DNA of 64,000 nt from Psychrobacter aquaticus CMS 56 (GTDB taxonomy: Bacteria > Pseudomonadota > Gammaproteobacteria > Pseudomonadales > Moraxellaceae): assembly GCF_000471625.1 (NCBI RefSeq), contig NZ_AUSW01000015.1, positions 62,001 through 126,000 of the forward strand, written 5' to 3'. A program made the position numbers and the translations under genes. Below the pieces are notes generated by a model. That model had not been told where the DNA came from, made no database searches, and saw nothing but the letters and a program-made list of their open reading frames with translations. Positions 50,551-59,586 of the stretch are shown here, piece by piece (position 1 is the first letter of the stretch; the number at the start of each line of letters is the position of its first letter).

Positions 50551-51828
50551 ATGTTCAATATTAATAATATAAAAATAGCGGTGATAGGTCTTGGTTACGT
50601 TGGCTTACCATTAGCAGTAGAGTTTGGGAAGCAGCATCCAGTGATAGGCTTTGACATCAATGTCAATCGCATTGCATCTTTAAAAGCAGGAACAGATCAT
50701 ACGCTAGAAGTCAGTGACGAAGAGCTATCTCAGGCATCAAATTTAAACTATAGTTCGAACATTGATGCGCTCAAAGACTGCAACTTTTTTATTGTGACAG
50801 TACCGACTCCTATTGATGACTATAAGCAACCTGATCTGACTCCATTGATTAGTGCGTCCAAAGCTATTGGTGGTTTGCTTAAACCAAATGATATTGTGGT
50901 TTACGAGTCGACAGTCTACCCTGGTGCGACTGAAGAGGTTTGTATTCCTGTATTAGAAGACGTCTCTGGACTTGTATATAATCAAGATTTTTATGCGGGT
51001 TATAGTCCTGAACGTATTAACCCGGGTGACAAGGAACATAGAGTTACTAATATTTTAAAAGTGACTGCAGGTTCCACGCCTGAAGTAGCAGACTTTGTAG
51101 ATGAAGTATATAACTTGATTATTACTGCAGGGACACACAAAGCGCCAACCATTAAAGTAGCAGAAGCTGCAAAAGTTATTGAAAACACGCAAAGAGATGT
51201 CAATATTGCCTTAATCAATGAGCTTGCTGTTATCTTTAACAAGATGGATATAGATACTGAGGCTGTACTCATAGCCGCTGGCACCAAATGGAATTTTTTA
51301 CCCTTTCGTCCAGGTTTGGTTGGGGGGCATTGTATTGGTGTTGATCCTTATTATTTGACTCACAAAGCACAAGCTATTGGCTATAATCCCGAGATTATCT
51401 TAGCGGGTCGTCGTTTAAATGATAGTATGGGCGAATACGTGGTCACACAATTGGTCAAGACTATGATCAAAAAGCGTATTCAAGTTGAGGGCGCAAAAGT
51501 TTTGGTATTAGGACTGAGTTTTAAAGAAAATTGTCCAGATGTTCGTAATACTAAAGTCATTGATATCGTTCGTGAGTTAGAAGAGTACAACATCGAAGTC
51601 GATGTCTATGACCCTTGGGTAGATAGTGCTGAAGCCCAGCGTGAATATAATATTACCCCTGTCAATGCTCCATTATCGAATCATTATGACAGTATTATTC
51701 TAGCGGTTGCTCATAGCGAATTTGTCAATATGGGTGTAGAACATATTAGAAACTTTGGTAAGGACAGTCACGTCCTTTATGATCTCAAGTATGTTTTTGA
51801 CAAAGATAAAACGGATATACGTTTATAA
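50551..51828 (+). CDS. tviB: UDP-GlcNAc C6 dehydrogenase (TviB/WbpA-type)
   Basis: The 425-aa protein oxidises C6 of UDP-GlcNAc to UDP-GlcNAcA (Vi/WbpO family). The N-terminal G-L-G-Y-V-G-L-P is at 13-20, V-P-T-P-I-D near 90, and the active Cys in [13 protein letters not shown] near 262. [17 protein letters not shown] marks the C-terminal NDP-sugar part. The next gene is a TviC-like epimerase, the usual partner that makes UDP-GalNAcA. Confidence 0.9.
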   Translation: MFNINNIKIAVIGLGYVGLPLAVEFGKQHPVIGFDINVNRIASLKAGTDHTLEVSDEELSQASNLNYSSNIDALKDCNFFIVTVPTPIDDYKQPDLTPLISASKAIGGLLKPNDIVVYESTVYPGATEEVCIPVLEDVSGLVYNQDFYAGYSPERINPGDKEHRVTNILKVTAGSTPEVADFVDEVYNLIITAGTHKAPTIKVAEAAKVIENTQRDVNIALINELAVIFNKMDIDTEAVLIAAGTKWNFLPFRPGLVGGHCIGVDPYYLTHKAQAIGYNPEIILAGRRLNDSMGEYVVTQLVKTMIKKRIQVEGAKVLVLGLSFKENCPDVRNTKVIDIVRELEEYNIEVDVYDPWVDSAEAQREYNITPVNAPLSNHYDSIILAVAHSEFVNMGVEHIRNFGKDSHVLYDLKYVFDKDKTDIRL

Positions 51829-51855
51829 ACATCTAAAGCGATATGGAAGAACCTT

Positions 51856-52881
51856 ATGTCTACAACGTACGAAACAGTTAAAGAAAAAATATTAAGTGAA
51901 CCTAAAACATGGCTTATTACTGGAGTAGCAGGCTTTATAGGTTCTAATTTACTTGAAACGCTATTATTACTGAATCAAAAAGTAATTGGTTTAGATAATT
52001 TCGCTACTGGGTTTCAGCATAATCTCGATGAAGTTCAAGCATTGGTAAGTGCTGAGCAATGGCAGGGTTTTAGATTCATCGAGGGCGATATTCGCAATTT
52101 AGAAGATTGCCATACTGCTTGTGCAGGCGTAGATTACGTGCTTCATCAAGCTGCTCTGGGTTCAGTACCGCGTTCTATTGCGGATCCTATCAATACCAAT
52201 CATACCAATATCTCAGGTTTTCTAAATATGCTGGTTGCAGCACGCGATGCTGAAGTAGTCAGTTTTACGTATGCGGCAAGCAGCTCGACGTATGGAGATC
52301 ATCCAGCATTACCGAAAGTAGAAGGCATTATTGGTAATCCACTATCACCCTATGCGGTGACTAAATATGTGAATGAACTCTATGCGGATGTGTTTGCCCG
52401 TACGTATAAGTTTAATACAATTGGTCTACGGTATTTCAATATTTTTGGCAAACGCCAAACACCAGATGGCGCTTATGCAGCTGTTATTCCAAAATGGACA
52501 GCAGCGATGATTGCAGGCGATAATGTCTATATCAATGGTGATGGTGATACCAGTCGTGATTTCAACTTTATTGAAAATGCAGTACAGGCTAATATTTTAG
52601 CTGCTACTGCTAGTAATGAAGCTAAAAACCAAGTATACAACGTAGCTGTTGGTGGTCGTACGACTTTAAATACACTATTTGATGCTCTGAAAGAAAGTTT
52701 AAGCCGTAATCAGGTAGATTATAATAAAACAGCTACCTATCGTGCATTTCGAGAAGGTGATGTGCGTCATAGTCAAGCTGACATTAGTAAAATACAGTCA
52801 TTATTAGGTTATCAGCCTCAGTTTGATATTATTCAAGGAATTGAGAAAGCAATGCCTTGGTATGTCCAGTTTTTAGATTAA
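51856..52881 (+). CDS. tviC: UDP-GlcNAc(A) 4-epimerase (TviC/WbpP-type)
   Basis: The 341-aa extended SDR epimerises C4, with UDP-GlcNAcA the likely substrate beside TviB. It has an N-terminal tail, then [10 protein letters not shown] (about 23-32), A-S-S-S-T-Y-G near 140, and the catalytic Y-A-V-T-K near 165. [21 protein letters not shown] is typical of the WbpP/TviC group. The gene is 27 bases after tviB. Confidence 0.9.
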   Translation: MSTTYETVKEKILSEPKTWLITGVAGFIGSNLLETLLLLNQKVIGLDNFATGFQHNLDEVQALVSAEQWQGFRFIEGDIRNLEDCHTACAGVDYVLHQAALGSVPRSIADPINTNHTNISGFLNMLVAARDAEVVSFTYAASSSTYGDHPALPKVEGIIGNPLSPYAVTKYVNELYADVFARTYKFNTIGLRYFNIFGKRQTPDGAYAAVIPKWTAAMIAGDNVYINGDGDTSRDFNFIENAVQANILAATASNEAKNQVYNVAVGGRTTLNTLFDALKESLSRNQVDYNKTATYRAFREGDVRHSQADISKIQSLLGYQPQFDIIQGIEKAMPWYVQFLD

Positions 52882-52898
52882 CTCTATAGTGAATTTAT

Positions 52899-54698
52899 AT
52901 GTTTAAAATGATAAAGCAGCTTTTCGCATTGCTTTCACCGCAGCAGGTTAGACAGTTTTATATATTGCAGGTTCTTGTCGTTCTTATGGCTTTTACTGAG
53001 CTGCTAGGTATTGCGTCTATAGCGCCTTTTATGGCTCTAGTGGGTGATATTTCTATACTAGAAAAAGACAACCTTTTTGCCAAATTATATCAAATGTCTG
53101 GTTTGACGAATCCTATGGATTTTGTGTTCTATACGGGTTTGCTGGTTCTTATTGCCTTAACGGTCTCTACCATAGTTTCTACGTATACGACTTGGAAACT
53201 ATCACTTTATGGGGCTGGAGTAGGTATTGAAATTGCTGATCGCCTTTATGCTTATTATATGAGAGAAGATTGGCAGTTTCATGCCAGTGGTAGTAGTGCC
53301 CAATTGACTAAACAGGTATCTACAGAAGCCATGCGCATAACTAATGGAATAGTACAGCCACTTATGCGAATGAATGCAAAGGTGGTTTTATCTACTCTTA
53401 TAGCAATAAGTGTCATAATTTATAACCCTGTTATCGCTATAGTCGGTTTAATAATATTCGCTTTAGCCTATTTCTTACTATATAAGCTTGTCCGTAAACA
53501 ACTAGCCATTAATGGTCTCGAATTGTCTCAAGTTTCTACTGATCGTTTTAGACTAATGAATGAAGGATTTGGGGGTATTAAAGATGTCTTACTACTCAAC
53601 CGTAGCCATGATTTTGTTAAACGTTTCGAAGAAAGCGGTACCATTTATGCTCGTGCTGTAGGTTTCAATGCAGGTATCAGTAGTGTACCTCGCTATATTA
53701 TGGAATTGATAGCTTTCGGCTCTATGATTGGATTAGTATTGCTCCTAATTAAGTTACATGAAGGTAATTTAGGGGCAGTACTGCCAATCTTAGCTGTTTA
53801 TGCTCTAGCGGCATTTAAATTACTTCCAGCCTTACAACAAATTTATGCGAGTGTGGCACAAATTAAAGGAAGTGCAGCGGCGTTTGACGCCCTCAAAGGT
53901 GACTTAGAACAATCAATCAATCAGGACAAACCTGTTATTAAAGAAGCACTATCAATACGCACAGAGTTAAAGAAACAAATCACTTTAGACAACATTAAAT
54001 TTAGTTATCCGGGCAAGTCTAAACCTGCTGTAGATGGTGTTAGTTTGACTATTCCAGCTAATAGTGTGGTTGGTTTAGTAGGGTCATCTGGCTCTGGAAA
54101 ATCTACCTTAATAGACTTATTGCTTGGTTTGTTAACGCCGCAAAGTGGTCATTTTTATATGGATGATACTTGCATTACTCCTGAAAACAAACGTGCTTGG
54201 CAAGATACGTTAGGCTTTGTACCACAAAGTATTTTTTTGAGTGAGGGCACTATTGCAGAAAATATTGCTTTTGGTTTACCTTCTGCGGATATTGACCTAC
54301 AGCAAGTTCATAAAGCCATAGAATTGGCTAATTTAACCGGGCTGGTTGAAGAACTCCCTAATGGCATAAATACAAAAGTAGGTGAGCGTGGTGTGCAGCT
54401 TTCAGGCGGACAGCGCCAACGTATTGGTATCGCTAGAGCCCTTTATCATGAAGCAGATGTTTTGGTGTTTGATGAAGCAACCAGTGCACTGGATGGTATC
54501 ACAGAAAAAATAGTTATGGATGCCATACATGATTTCAGTGGTCAAAAAACTATCATTATGATCGCTCATCGTCTAAAAACGGTTCAGAAATGTGACATTA
54601 TCTACCTAATGGCTCATGGAAAAATAGTTGATTCGGGTACCTATGAGCAACTTATTGAAAATAATCCAGAATTTAGAAAAATGGCCGAACATGCTTAG
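52899..54698 (+). CDS. ABC transporter, PglK/MsbA-like polysaccharide flippase
   Basis: The 599-aa half transporter fuses six membrane helices (about 15-330) with an ATP-binding domain: Walker A G-S-S-G-S-G-K-S-T near 395, signature L-S-G-G-Q-R-Q-R near 500, Walker B V-L-V-F-D-E-A-T-S-A-L-D. It works as a homodimer. In this setting it may flip the lipid-linked repeat unit, as PglK does for the Campylobacter heptasaccharide. No Wzx is visible in the window, so it could replace it. Confidence 0.85.
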   Translation: MFKMIKQLFALLSPQQVRQFYILQVLVVLMAFTELLGIASIAPFMALVGDISILEKDNLFAKLYQMSGLTNPMDFVFYTGLLVLIALTVSTIVSTYTTWKLSLYGAGVGIEIADRLYAYYMREDWQFHASGSSAQLTKQVSTEAMRITNGIVQPLMRMNAKVVLSTLIAISVIIYNPVIAIVGLIIFALAYFLLYKLVRKQLAINGLELSQVSTDRFRLMNEGFGGIKDVLLLNRSHDFVKRFEESGTIYARAVGFNAGISSVPRYIMELIAFGSMIGLVLLLIKLHEGNLGAVLPILAVYALAAFKLLPALQQIYASVAQIKGSAAAFDALKGDLEQSINQDKPVIKEALSIRTELKKQITLDNIKFSYPGKSKPAVDGVSLTIPANSVVGLVGSSGSGKSTLIDLLLGLLTPQSGHFYMDDTCITPENKRAWQDTLGFVPQSIFLSEGTIAENIAFGLPSADIDLQQVHKAIELANLTGLVEELPNGINTKVGERGVQLSGGQRQRIGIARALYHEADVLVFDEATSALDGITEKIVMDAIHDFSGQKTIIMIAHRLKTVQKCDIIYLMAHGKIVDSGTYEQLIENNPEFRKMAEHA

Positions 54699-54701
54699 TA
54701 A

Positions 54702-55012
54702 TTAACTAACCTCATAAAGACTAATAGGATACTCTGATACATAAGTATTATATGTACACATATATAAAATATCTCCTAAAGATCTTTTCCTGAGAATAAA
54801 AAAAATAAAATTTAGAACTGCGGACGTTTTTCTAAAACAATGACTTACAACTCTAAAATTAGAGCTTATTTTACTTTTCAATGTTTCGCATCGGTTGCGA
54901 TACTTACCGATCAAACAACATATTTCGATACTATTCGTAGAAAATTTTAGGAATAGTTTTCGTAATTTAAAAAAATTTTATTTTAATTTATGACTTAAAG
55001 GATATTACTTAC
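54702..55012. other. AT-rich spacer in capsule locus
   Basis: About 310 bp without a gene, rich in A/T, with stop codons in all frames. It marks the joint between the uronic-acid/ABC block and the nonulosonic-acid block. A promoter is possible but none is clearly recognised. Confidence 0.5.
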
Positions 55013-56011
55013 ATGCTAACCAATAAAACTATTCTTATCACTGGCGGTACCGGCTCTTTCGGCAATACTTTTGTCCCTATGGTCCTTGCAAAGTATAATC
55101 CCAAAAAAGTGATTATCTTCTCACGTGATGAAATGAAGCAGTGGGATATGGCTAAGAAATTTGTCGGTGACGATAGAGTTCGCTTCTTCATCGGTGATGT
55201 TCGTGATAAAGACCGGTTATATCGCGCATTAGACGGAGTTGATTACGTCGTTCATGCGGCTGCTACCAAGATTGTCCCCACTGCTGAATACAATCCTTTT
55301 GAATGTGTGAAGACCAATATCGATGGTGCAATGAACTTAATTGATGCTTGTATTGATAAGGGCATCAAGGGTGTTGTCGCGCTCTCTACTGATAAAGCCA
55401 GCAGCCCGATTAATCTTTATGGTGCTACTAAACTTGCCTCTGATAAATTGTTTGTGGCAGCCAACTCTTATTCTGGAGAGCACGGCACTAAATTTTCTGT
55501 CGTACGCTATGGTAATGTCATGGGCTCTCGTGGATCAGTCATTCCATTCTTTATGTCCATTAGAAACACAGGTGTGTTACCAATTACTGATGACCGTATG
55601 ACACGTTTTATGATTTCGTTAGAAGATGGTGTTGAGTTGGTTTGGCACGCCTTTGAAGATATGGTTGGTGGTGAGATTTATGTTAAAAAGATACCATCAA
55701 TGAAAATGACGGATTTGGCACGAGTAGTTGCTCCAGAAGCGAGGCAAGAAGTTATTGGTATCCGCCCAGGCGAAAAATTACATGAGCAAATGATCAGTGC
55801 TGAAGACGCTTATTATACTTATGAGTACCCTGAGCACTTTAAAATACTGCCTACGATAAATGAATGGGCAACTGATCCAGCACGAATCAAAGATGGCAAA
55901 CGCGTTCCTGAAGGTTTTGTTTATGCCAGTGACAATAATCCAGAATGGATGAGTGACGCTGATCTGCAAGAGTGGATTGATGTCAATCGCGAAAAAATTG
56001 GTAAAATTTAA
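55013..56011 (+). CDS. pseB: UDP-GlcNAc 4,6-dehydratase, inverting (PseB-like)
   Basis: The 332-aa soluble SDR should convert UDP-GlcNAc to UDP-2-acetamido-2,6-dideoxy-L-arabino-4-hexulose. The cofactor motif G-G-T-G-S-F-G is near residue 11, S-T-D-K near 126, Y-G-A-T-K near 138, and F-S-V-V-R-Y-G-N-V-M-G-S-R-G-S-V-I-P-F-F follows. In place of the usual A-A-M-K-H-V-P, it has A-A-T-K-I-V-P (about 83-89): the Lys is kept but M and H are changed. AAAGGA lies upstream. The expected PseC gene is absent after it. Confidence 0.85.
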   Translation: MLTNKTILITGGTGSFGNTFVPMVLAKYNPKKVIIFSRDEMKQWDMAKKFVGDDRVRFFIGDVRDKDRLYRALDGVDYVVHAAATKIVPTAEYNPFECVKTNIDGAMNLIDACIDKGIKGVVALSTDKASSPINLYGATKLASDKLFVAANSYSGEHGTKFSVVRYGNVMGSRGSVIPFFMSIRNTGVLPITDDRMTRFMISLEDGVELVWHAFEDMVGGEIYVKKIPSMKMTDLARVVAPEARQEVIGIRPGEKLHEQMISAEDAYYTYEYPEHFKILPTINEWATDPARIKDGKRVPEGFVYASDNNPEWMSDADLQEWIDVNREKIGKI

Positions 56012-56184
56012 GCTATAGACGTATCTTGTAACAGTATTATCTATTCTAGACCTTAGTTACGAGGTCTAGAGTCATGATTTATTACGTCTAAAAGTAGAAA
56101 TGTATGATTTAATAAGAGTTTCCTTAAATTATATGTCTTCATATTAGTTTGTAAATAAGTATTAAAATTTAGTAGGTGGAACTT

Positions 56185-56892
56185 ATGAGAGCTGCAATAA
56201 TACCCGCTCGTGGTGGTAGCAAACGCATACCTCAAAAAAATATAAAAATTTTTTGTGGTAAGCCAATGATTGCCTGGTCTATAGAAGCTGCTCTACAAAG
56301 TGGTTGTTTTGATCGAGTGATCGTTTCTACAGATGATACTGCGATAGCGGCAGTTGCTAAAGAATATGGGGCAGAAGTTCCTTTCATTAGACCACAGGAA
56401 TTGTCAGATGATTTTACAGGCACTATTCCAGTAACTAAGCATGCTATTGAATACCTTGAATCTCAAGGTGAAACTTATGATGATATAATGTGTATATATG
56501 CAACCGCACCTTTTGTACAGCCCAAAATAATCACTGAAGCTTATGAGCAGTTTAAAAACAGTCAAGCCGATTATTGTTTTACAGCGACCAACTACGCGGC
56601 GCCCATTCAACGAGCTTTTAAACTGACTGAGAATAAACGAGCAAAAATGTTTAATCCTGAACAGTTCAACACACGCTCACAAGATTTAGAAGAAGCATAT
56701 CATGACGCAGGACAGTTTTACTGGGGTAGCGCCGATGCTTTTAAACAGCTAAAACCTGTGCTTTCTGAAGTTGCCAGTCCTTATATTTTACCTCGTTATT
56801 TGGTACAAGATATTGATACACCAGATGATTGGATTTTGGCGGAGCTTTTATATCAAGCCTTAACGGCAAACGGTAATTTAGATAAGCAGTAA
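56185..56892 (+). CDS. pseF: CMP-nonulosonic acid cytidylyltransferase (PseF-like)
   Basis: The ~235-aa protein activates a sialic-acid-like sugar as CMP-sugar. It has I-I-P-A-R-G-G-S-K-R-I-P-Q-K-N (about 5-19), the CTP-binding motif, and the middle of the chain fits PseF (Y-A-T-A-P-F-V, T-N-Y-A-A-P-I-Q-R-A, Y-H-D-A-G-Q-F-Y-W). ATG 56185 is chosen (AGGTGGA upstream). It lies between the PseB-like and RmlD-like genes with short gaps on the same strand. Confidence 0.9.
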   Translation: MRAAIIPARGGSKRIPQKNIKIFCGKPMIAWSIEAALQSGCFDRVIVSTDDTAIAAVAKEYGAEVPFIRPQELSDDFTGTIPVTKHAIEYLESQGETYDDIMCIYATAPFVQPKIITEAYEQFKNSQADYCFTATNYAAPIQRAFKLTENKRAKMFNPEQFNTRSQDLEEAYHDAGQFYWGSADAFKQLKPVLSEVASPYILPRYLVQDIDTPDDWILAELLYQALTANGNLDKQ

Positions 56893-56938
56893 TTTTCTAA
56901 GTGTTAAATGCTCATAGACGTTCTTAGGTTTTAAAATT

Positions 56939-57811
56939 ATGGTAAAGAAAAAGGTATTAGTTTTAGGGGCAAATGGGTTGTTAGGGAGTGAGCTTCTGAG
57001 CAACGCATACCTGTCTCAATATGAGGTTGTCGGCCATTTTGGTCGCAGCAACGAAGATCATGCTGATTTAAGTGTGCTTGACCAGACTGTACACTATTTA
57101 GACCGTATTAAGCCGGATGTGATCATCAATCTTGTAGCTTTGACCAACGTTGATTACTGTGAGCAGAATCCTAATGAGTCGTATTTAGGAAATGTTCGGG
57201 TCGTTGAAAATGTGGTAGCTTGGATCAATCAACAATCCAATAAAATTCAGATGGTGCAAATCTCAACTGATCAGGTCTATGATGGGCAAGGGCCACACTT
57301 AGAAGACAGCGTCAGTTTAAAAAACTACTATGGATTCTCTAAATATGCAGGAGAGCTTGCCACAGGCTCTATAGATGCCGCTATTTTACGAACCAATCTT
57401 TTTGGTAAAAGTAAAACCGATCAGCGCGTAAGTTTTACCGATTGGCTCTATCGCGCCTTAACGAATAACGAGAACATCCAAGTTTTTGATGATGTGTATT
57501 TTAGCCCCTTATCAATGAGTACGCTTTGCAACATGATTATGCGGGTTGTGCAGCAAAATATTACGGGTGTTTATAATTTAGGATCAAGACAGGGACTAAG
57601 TAAGGCTGATTTTGCATTGGCATTTGCTCAGGCATTAGACTTAGATACAGAGCATATGACAAGAGCCAGTGTCGATGATGTGAACGTTATTAAGACTTAT
57701 CGTCCCAAGGATATGCGACTCAATGTCGATAAATTTGAACAAACACTAGCGATAACGCTTCCGAACTTACATCAAGAAATCATAAAAGTGGCAAAGGAAT
57801 ATACACAATGA
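56939..57811 (+). CDS. RmlD-like SDR sugar reductase
   Basis: The 290-aa protein is of the RmlD substrate-binding family: G-A-N-G-L-L-G (residues 10-16), D-V-I-I-N-L-V-A-L-T-N-V-D near 61, I-S-T-D-Q-V-Y-D-G near 110 with Y-Y-G-F-S-K-Y-A-G-E as the catalytic Y-x-x-x-K near 131. Such enzymes reduce a 4-keto sugar at C4. It is coupled to the NeuB-like gene by an ATGA overlap and stands where an aminotransferase/acetyltransferase would be expected in a pseudaminate locus. Confidence 0.85.
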   Translation: MVKKKVLVLGANGLLGSELLSNAYLSQYEVVGHFGRSNEDHADLSVLDQTVHYLDRIKPDVIINLVALTNVDYCEQNPNESYLGNVRVVENVVAWINQQSNKIQMVQISTDQVYDGQGPHLEDSVSLKNYYGFSKYAGELATGSIDAAILRTNLFGKSKTDQRVSFTDWLYRALTNNENIQVFDDVYFSPLSMSTLCNMIMRVVQQNITGVYNLGSRQGLSKADFALAFAQALDLDTEHMTRASVDDVNVIKTYRPKDMRLNVDKFEQTLAITLPNLHQEIIKVAKEYTQ

Positions 57812-58884
57812 AAAAGAACAATCTGTTGACGATTAATGACAAAAAAATTGGCGAAGGTTATCCTGCTTATTTTATCGCCGATATCGGTGCCAACCATGAT
57901 GGCAACATTGAGCGTGCCAAAGACTTGATCTACCTTTGTGCAGAAGCGGGCGCTGATGCGGCTAAGTTTCAGCACTTCAAAGCCGATAGTATCGTAAGTG
58001 ATCACGGGTTTAAAAGTATTGGTAGCCAGATGTCTCACCAAGAGAAGTGGAAAAAGTCTGTTTTTGATGTTTATAAAGATGCCAGCATCAATTTAGAGTG
58101 GACTGAAACCCTAAGACAAACTTGTGAAAAAGCTGGTGTCGCTTTTTTTACGAGCGCCTACAGTTTTGATTTGGTTGATTATATCGACCCTTATGTACCG
58201 GCTTATAAAATCGGCTCAGGTGATATCACATGGACTGAGATGATCGAGTATGTCGCAAATAAGCAAAAACCTTATATCATCGCAAGTGGTGCCTCTACCA
58301 TGGATGATGTGATTAGGGCAGTTTCAGCGGGATTAAAGATTAATGATCAACTCTGTTTGATGCAATGCAATACTAATTACACTGCTAGTTTAGAAAACTT
58401 TAAATACATTCAATTAAATGTATTGCGCGTATTTAAAGAGATGTACCCAGATTTGGTCTTAGGTCTAAGCGACCATACTCCGGGTCACGCGACCGTATTA
58501 GGCGCAATTACTCTTGGCGCAAAGATGATTGAAAAGCATTTTACCGACAACAATGACATAGATGGGCCTGACCATAAGTTTTCGATGGATCCTAAGTCGT
58601 GGAAAGAGATGGTAGATGTAACAAGAGAACTTGAAAATGCGTTAGGCAATGGCATAAAAAAAATCGAAGACAATGAGAAACAAACGGCTATTGTGCAGCG
58701 CCGTTCTATAAGAGTCATTCCTGATTTGTCAGCAGGTACTCAGATAAGTCAAGAGCATTTAACAGTATTGCGACCTTGTCCAGAAGATGGGCTTGCGCCG
58801 TATCTTATGGATGAGATCATCGGCAAAACTATCATTAGAGATGTCAAAGCTGGAGAACACATCAGATGGATAGATCTAAAATAG
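57808..58884 (+). CDS. Nonulosonic acid synthase (NeuB/PseI family)
   Basis: The 358-aa enzyme condenses PEP with a six-carbon sugar to give a sialic-acid-like acid. The TIM-barrel part has A-D-I-G-A-N-H-D-G-N (about 25-34), A-D-A-A-K-F-Q, K-I-G-S-G-D-I-T near 134, L-S-D-H-T-P-G near 217 and E-K-H-F near 239. A C-terminal SAF/antifreeze-like domain (about 295-355) has R-R-S-I and A-G-E-H-I. Sub-group (Neu5Ac, legionaminic, pseudaminic or other) cannot be decided by eye. The next gene overlaps it by 19 bases. Confidence 0.88.
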   Translation: MKKNNLLTINDKKIGEGYPAYFIADIGANHDGNIERAKDLIYLCAEAGADAAKFQHFKADSIVSDHGFKSIGSQMSHQEKWKKSVFDVYKDASINLEWTETLRQTCEKAGVAFFTSAYSFDLVDYIDPYVPAYKIGSGDITWTEMIEYVANKQKPYIIASGASTMDDVIRAVSAGLKINDQLCLMQCNTNYTASLENFKYIQLNVLRVFKEMYPDLVLGLSDHTPGHATVLGAITLGAKMIEKHFTDNNDIDGPDHKFSMDPKSWKEMVDVTRELENALGNGIKKIEDNEKQTAIVQRRSIRVIPDLSAGTQISQEHLTVLRPCPEDGLAPYLMDEIIGKTIIRDVKAGEHIRWIDLK

Positions 58885-59501
58885 GGTTAGTCATCCCCGC
58901 ATACAATGAGTCGGCAACCATATATGGTGTGGTAAAGGCTGCATCGATGTACGGTCAGCCTATTGTTGTCAATGATTGTTCTAGTGATGAGACAGCCATA
59001 CTAGCACAAGAGGCAGGCGCCATAGTGGTGACTCATACAACAAATCTTGGGTACGATAGCGCACTTGACTCGGGTTTCATTAAAGCCAACGAGTTAGGCT
59101 GCCAATTTATTATTACGTTAGATGCGGATGGACAGCATAATCCACAGCTTATTCAAAAATTTATTGATAAGCTTGAGCTGGGAGCTGACGTGGTCTTAGG
59201 TGTCAGAGATAGCAAACCACGTATCAGTGAGCATGCATTTTCCCTGCTGACGCGTGTAAGATTTGGAATAAAAGACCCCTTATGTGGTATGAAAGGGTAT
59301 ACGATTGAGACATACAAACGGTTAGGACATTTTGATTCCTATCGCTCTATTGGTACTGAACTTATGCTCTTTGCCGCGCATCAAAAACTTACTATTGCTC
59401 AAATTCCTTTTCAGGTCGGTACAAGGCAAGATGCGCCGCGGTTTGGCAATTCAGTAAAGGCCAATCTCAAGATATTAAGAGCGATGGCGCTGAGCGTGTA
59501 G
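58866..59501 (+). CDS. Glycosyltransferase family 2 (DPM1-like)
   Basis: The 211-aa GT-A fold enzyme has I-P-A-Y-N-E-S (about 10-16), N-D-C-S-S-D-E-T, the metal-binding D-A-D-G-Q-H (about 89-94) and G-M-K-G-Y-T. There are no membrane helices. It resembles the dolichol-phosphate mannose synthase group, which use polyprenyl phosphate as acceptor. Coupling by overlap to the synthase suggests a role in the same pathway. The sugar donor is unknown. Confidence 0.82.
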   Translation: MDRSKIGLVIPAYNESATIYGVVKAASMYGQPIVVNDCSSDETAILAQEAGAIVVTHTTNLGYDSALDSGFIKANELGCQFIITLDADGQHNPQLIQKFIDKLELGADVVLGVRDSKPRISEHAFSLLTRVRFGIKDPLCGMKGYTIETYKRLGHFDSYRSIGTELMLFAAHQKLTIAQIPFQVGTRQDAPRFGNSVKANLKILRAMALSV

Positions 59502-59586
59502 TTCGCTGTCATTCGTTTTTATTCATATACGTAAATGGATGATATCTGTACTTATATGAAACACCCAATCAAAGAGTAATCAAATA

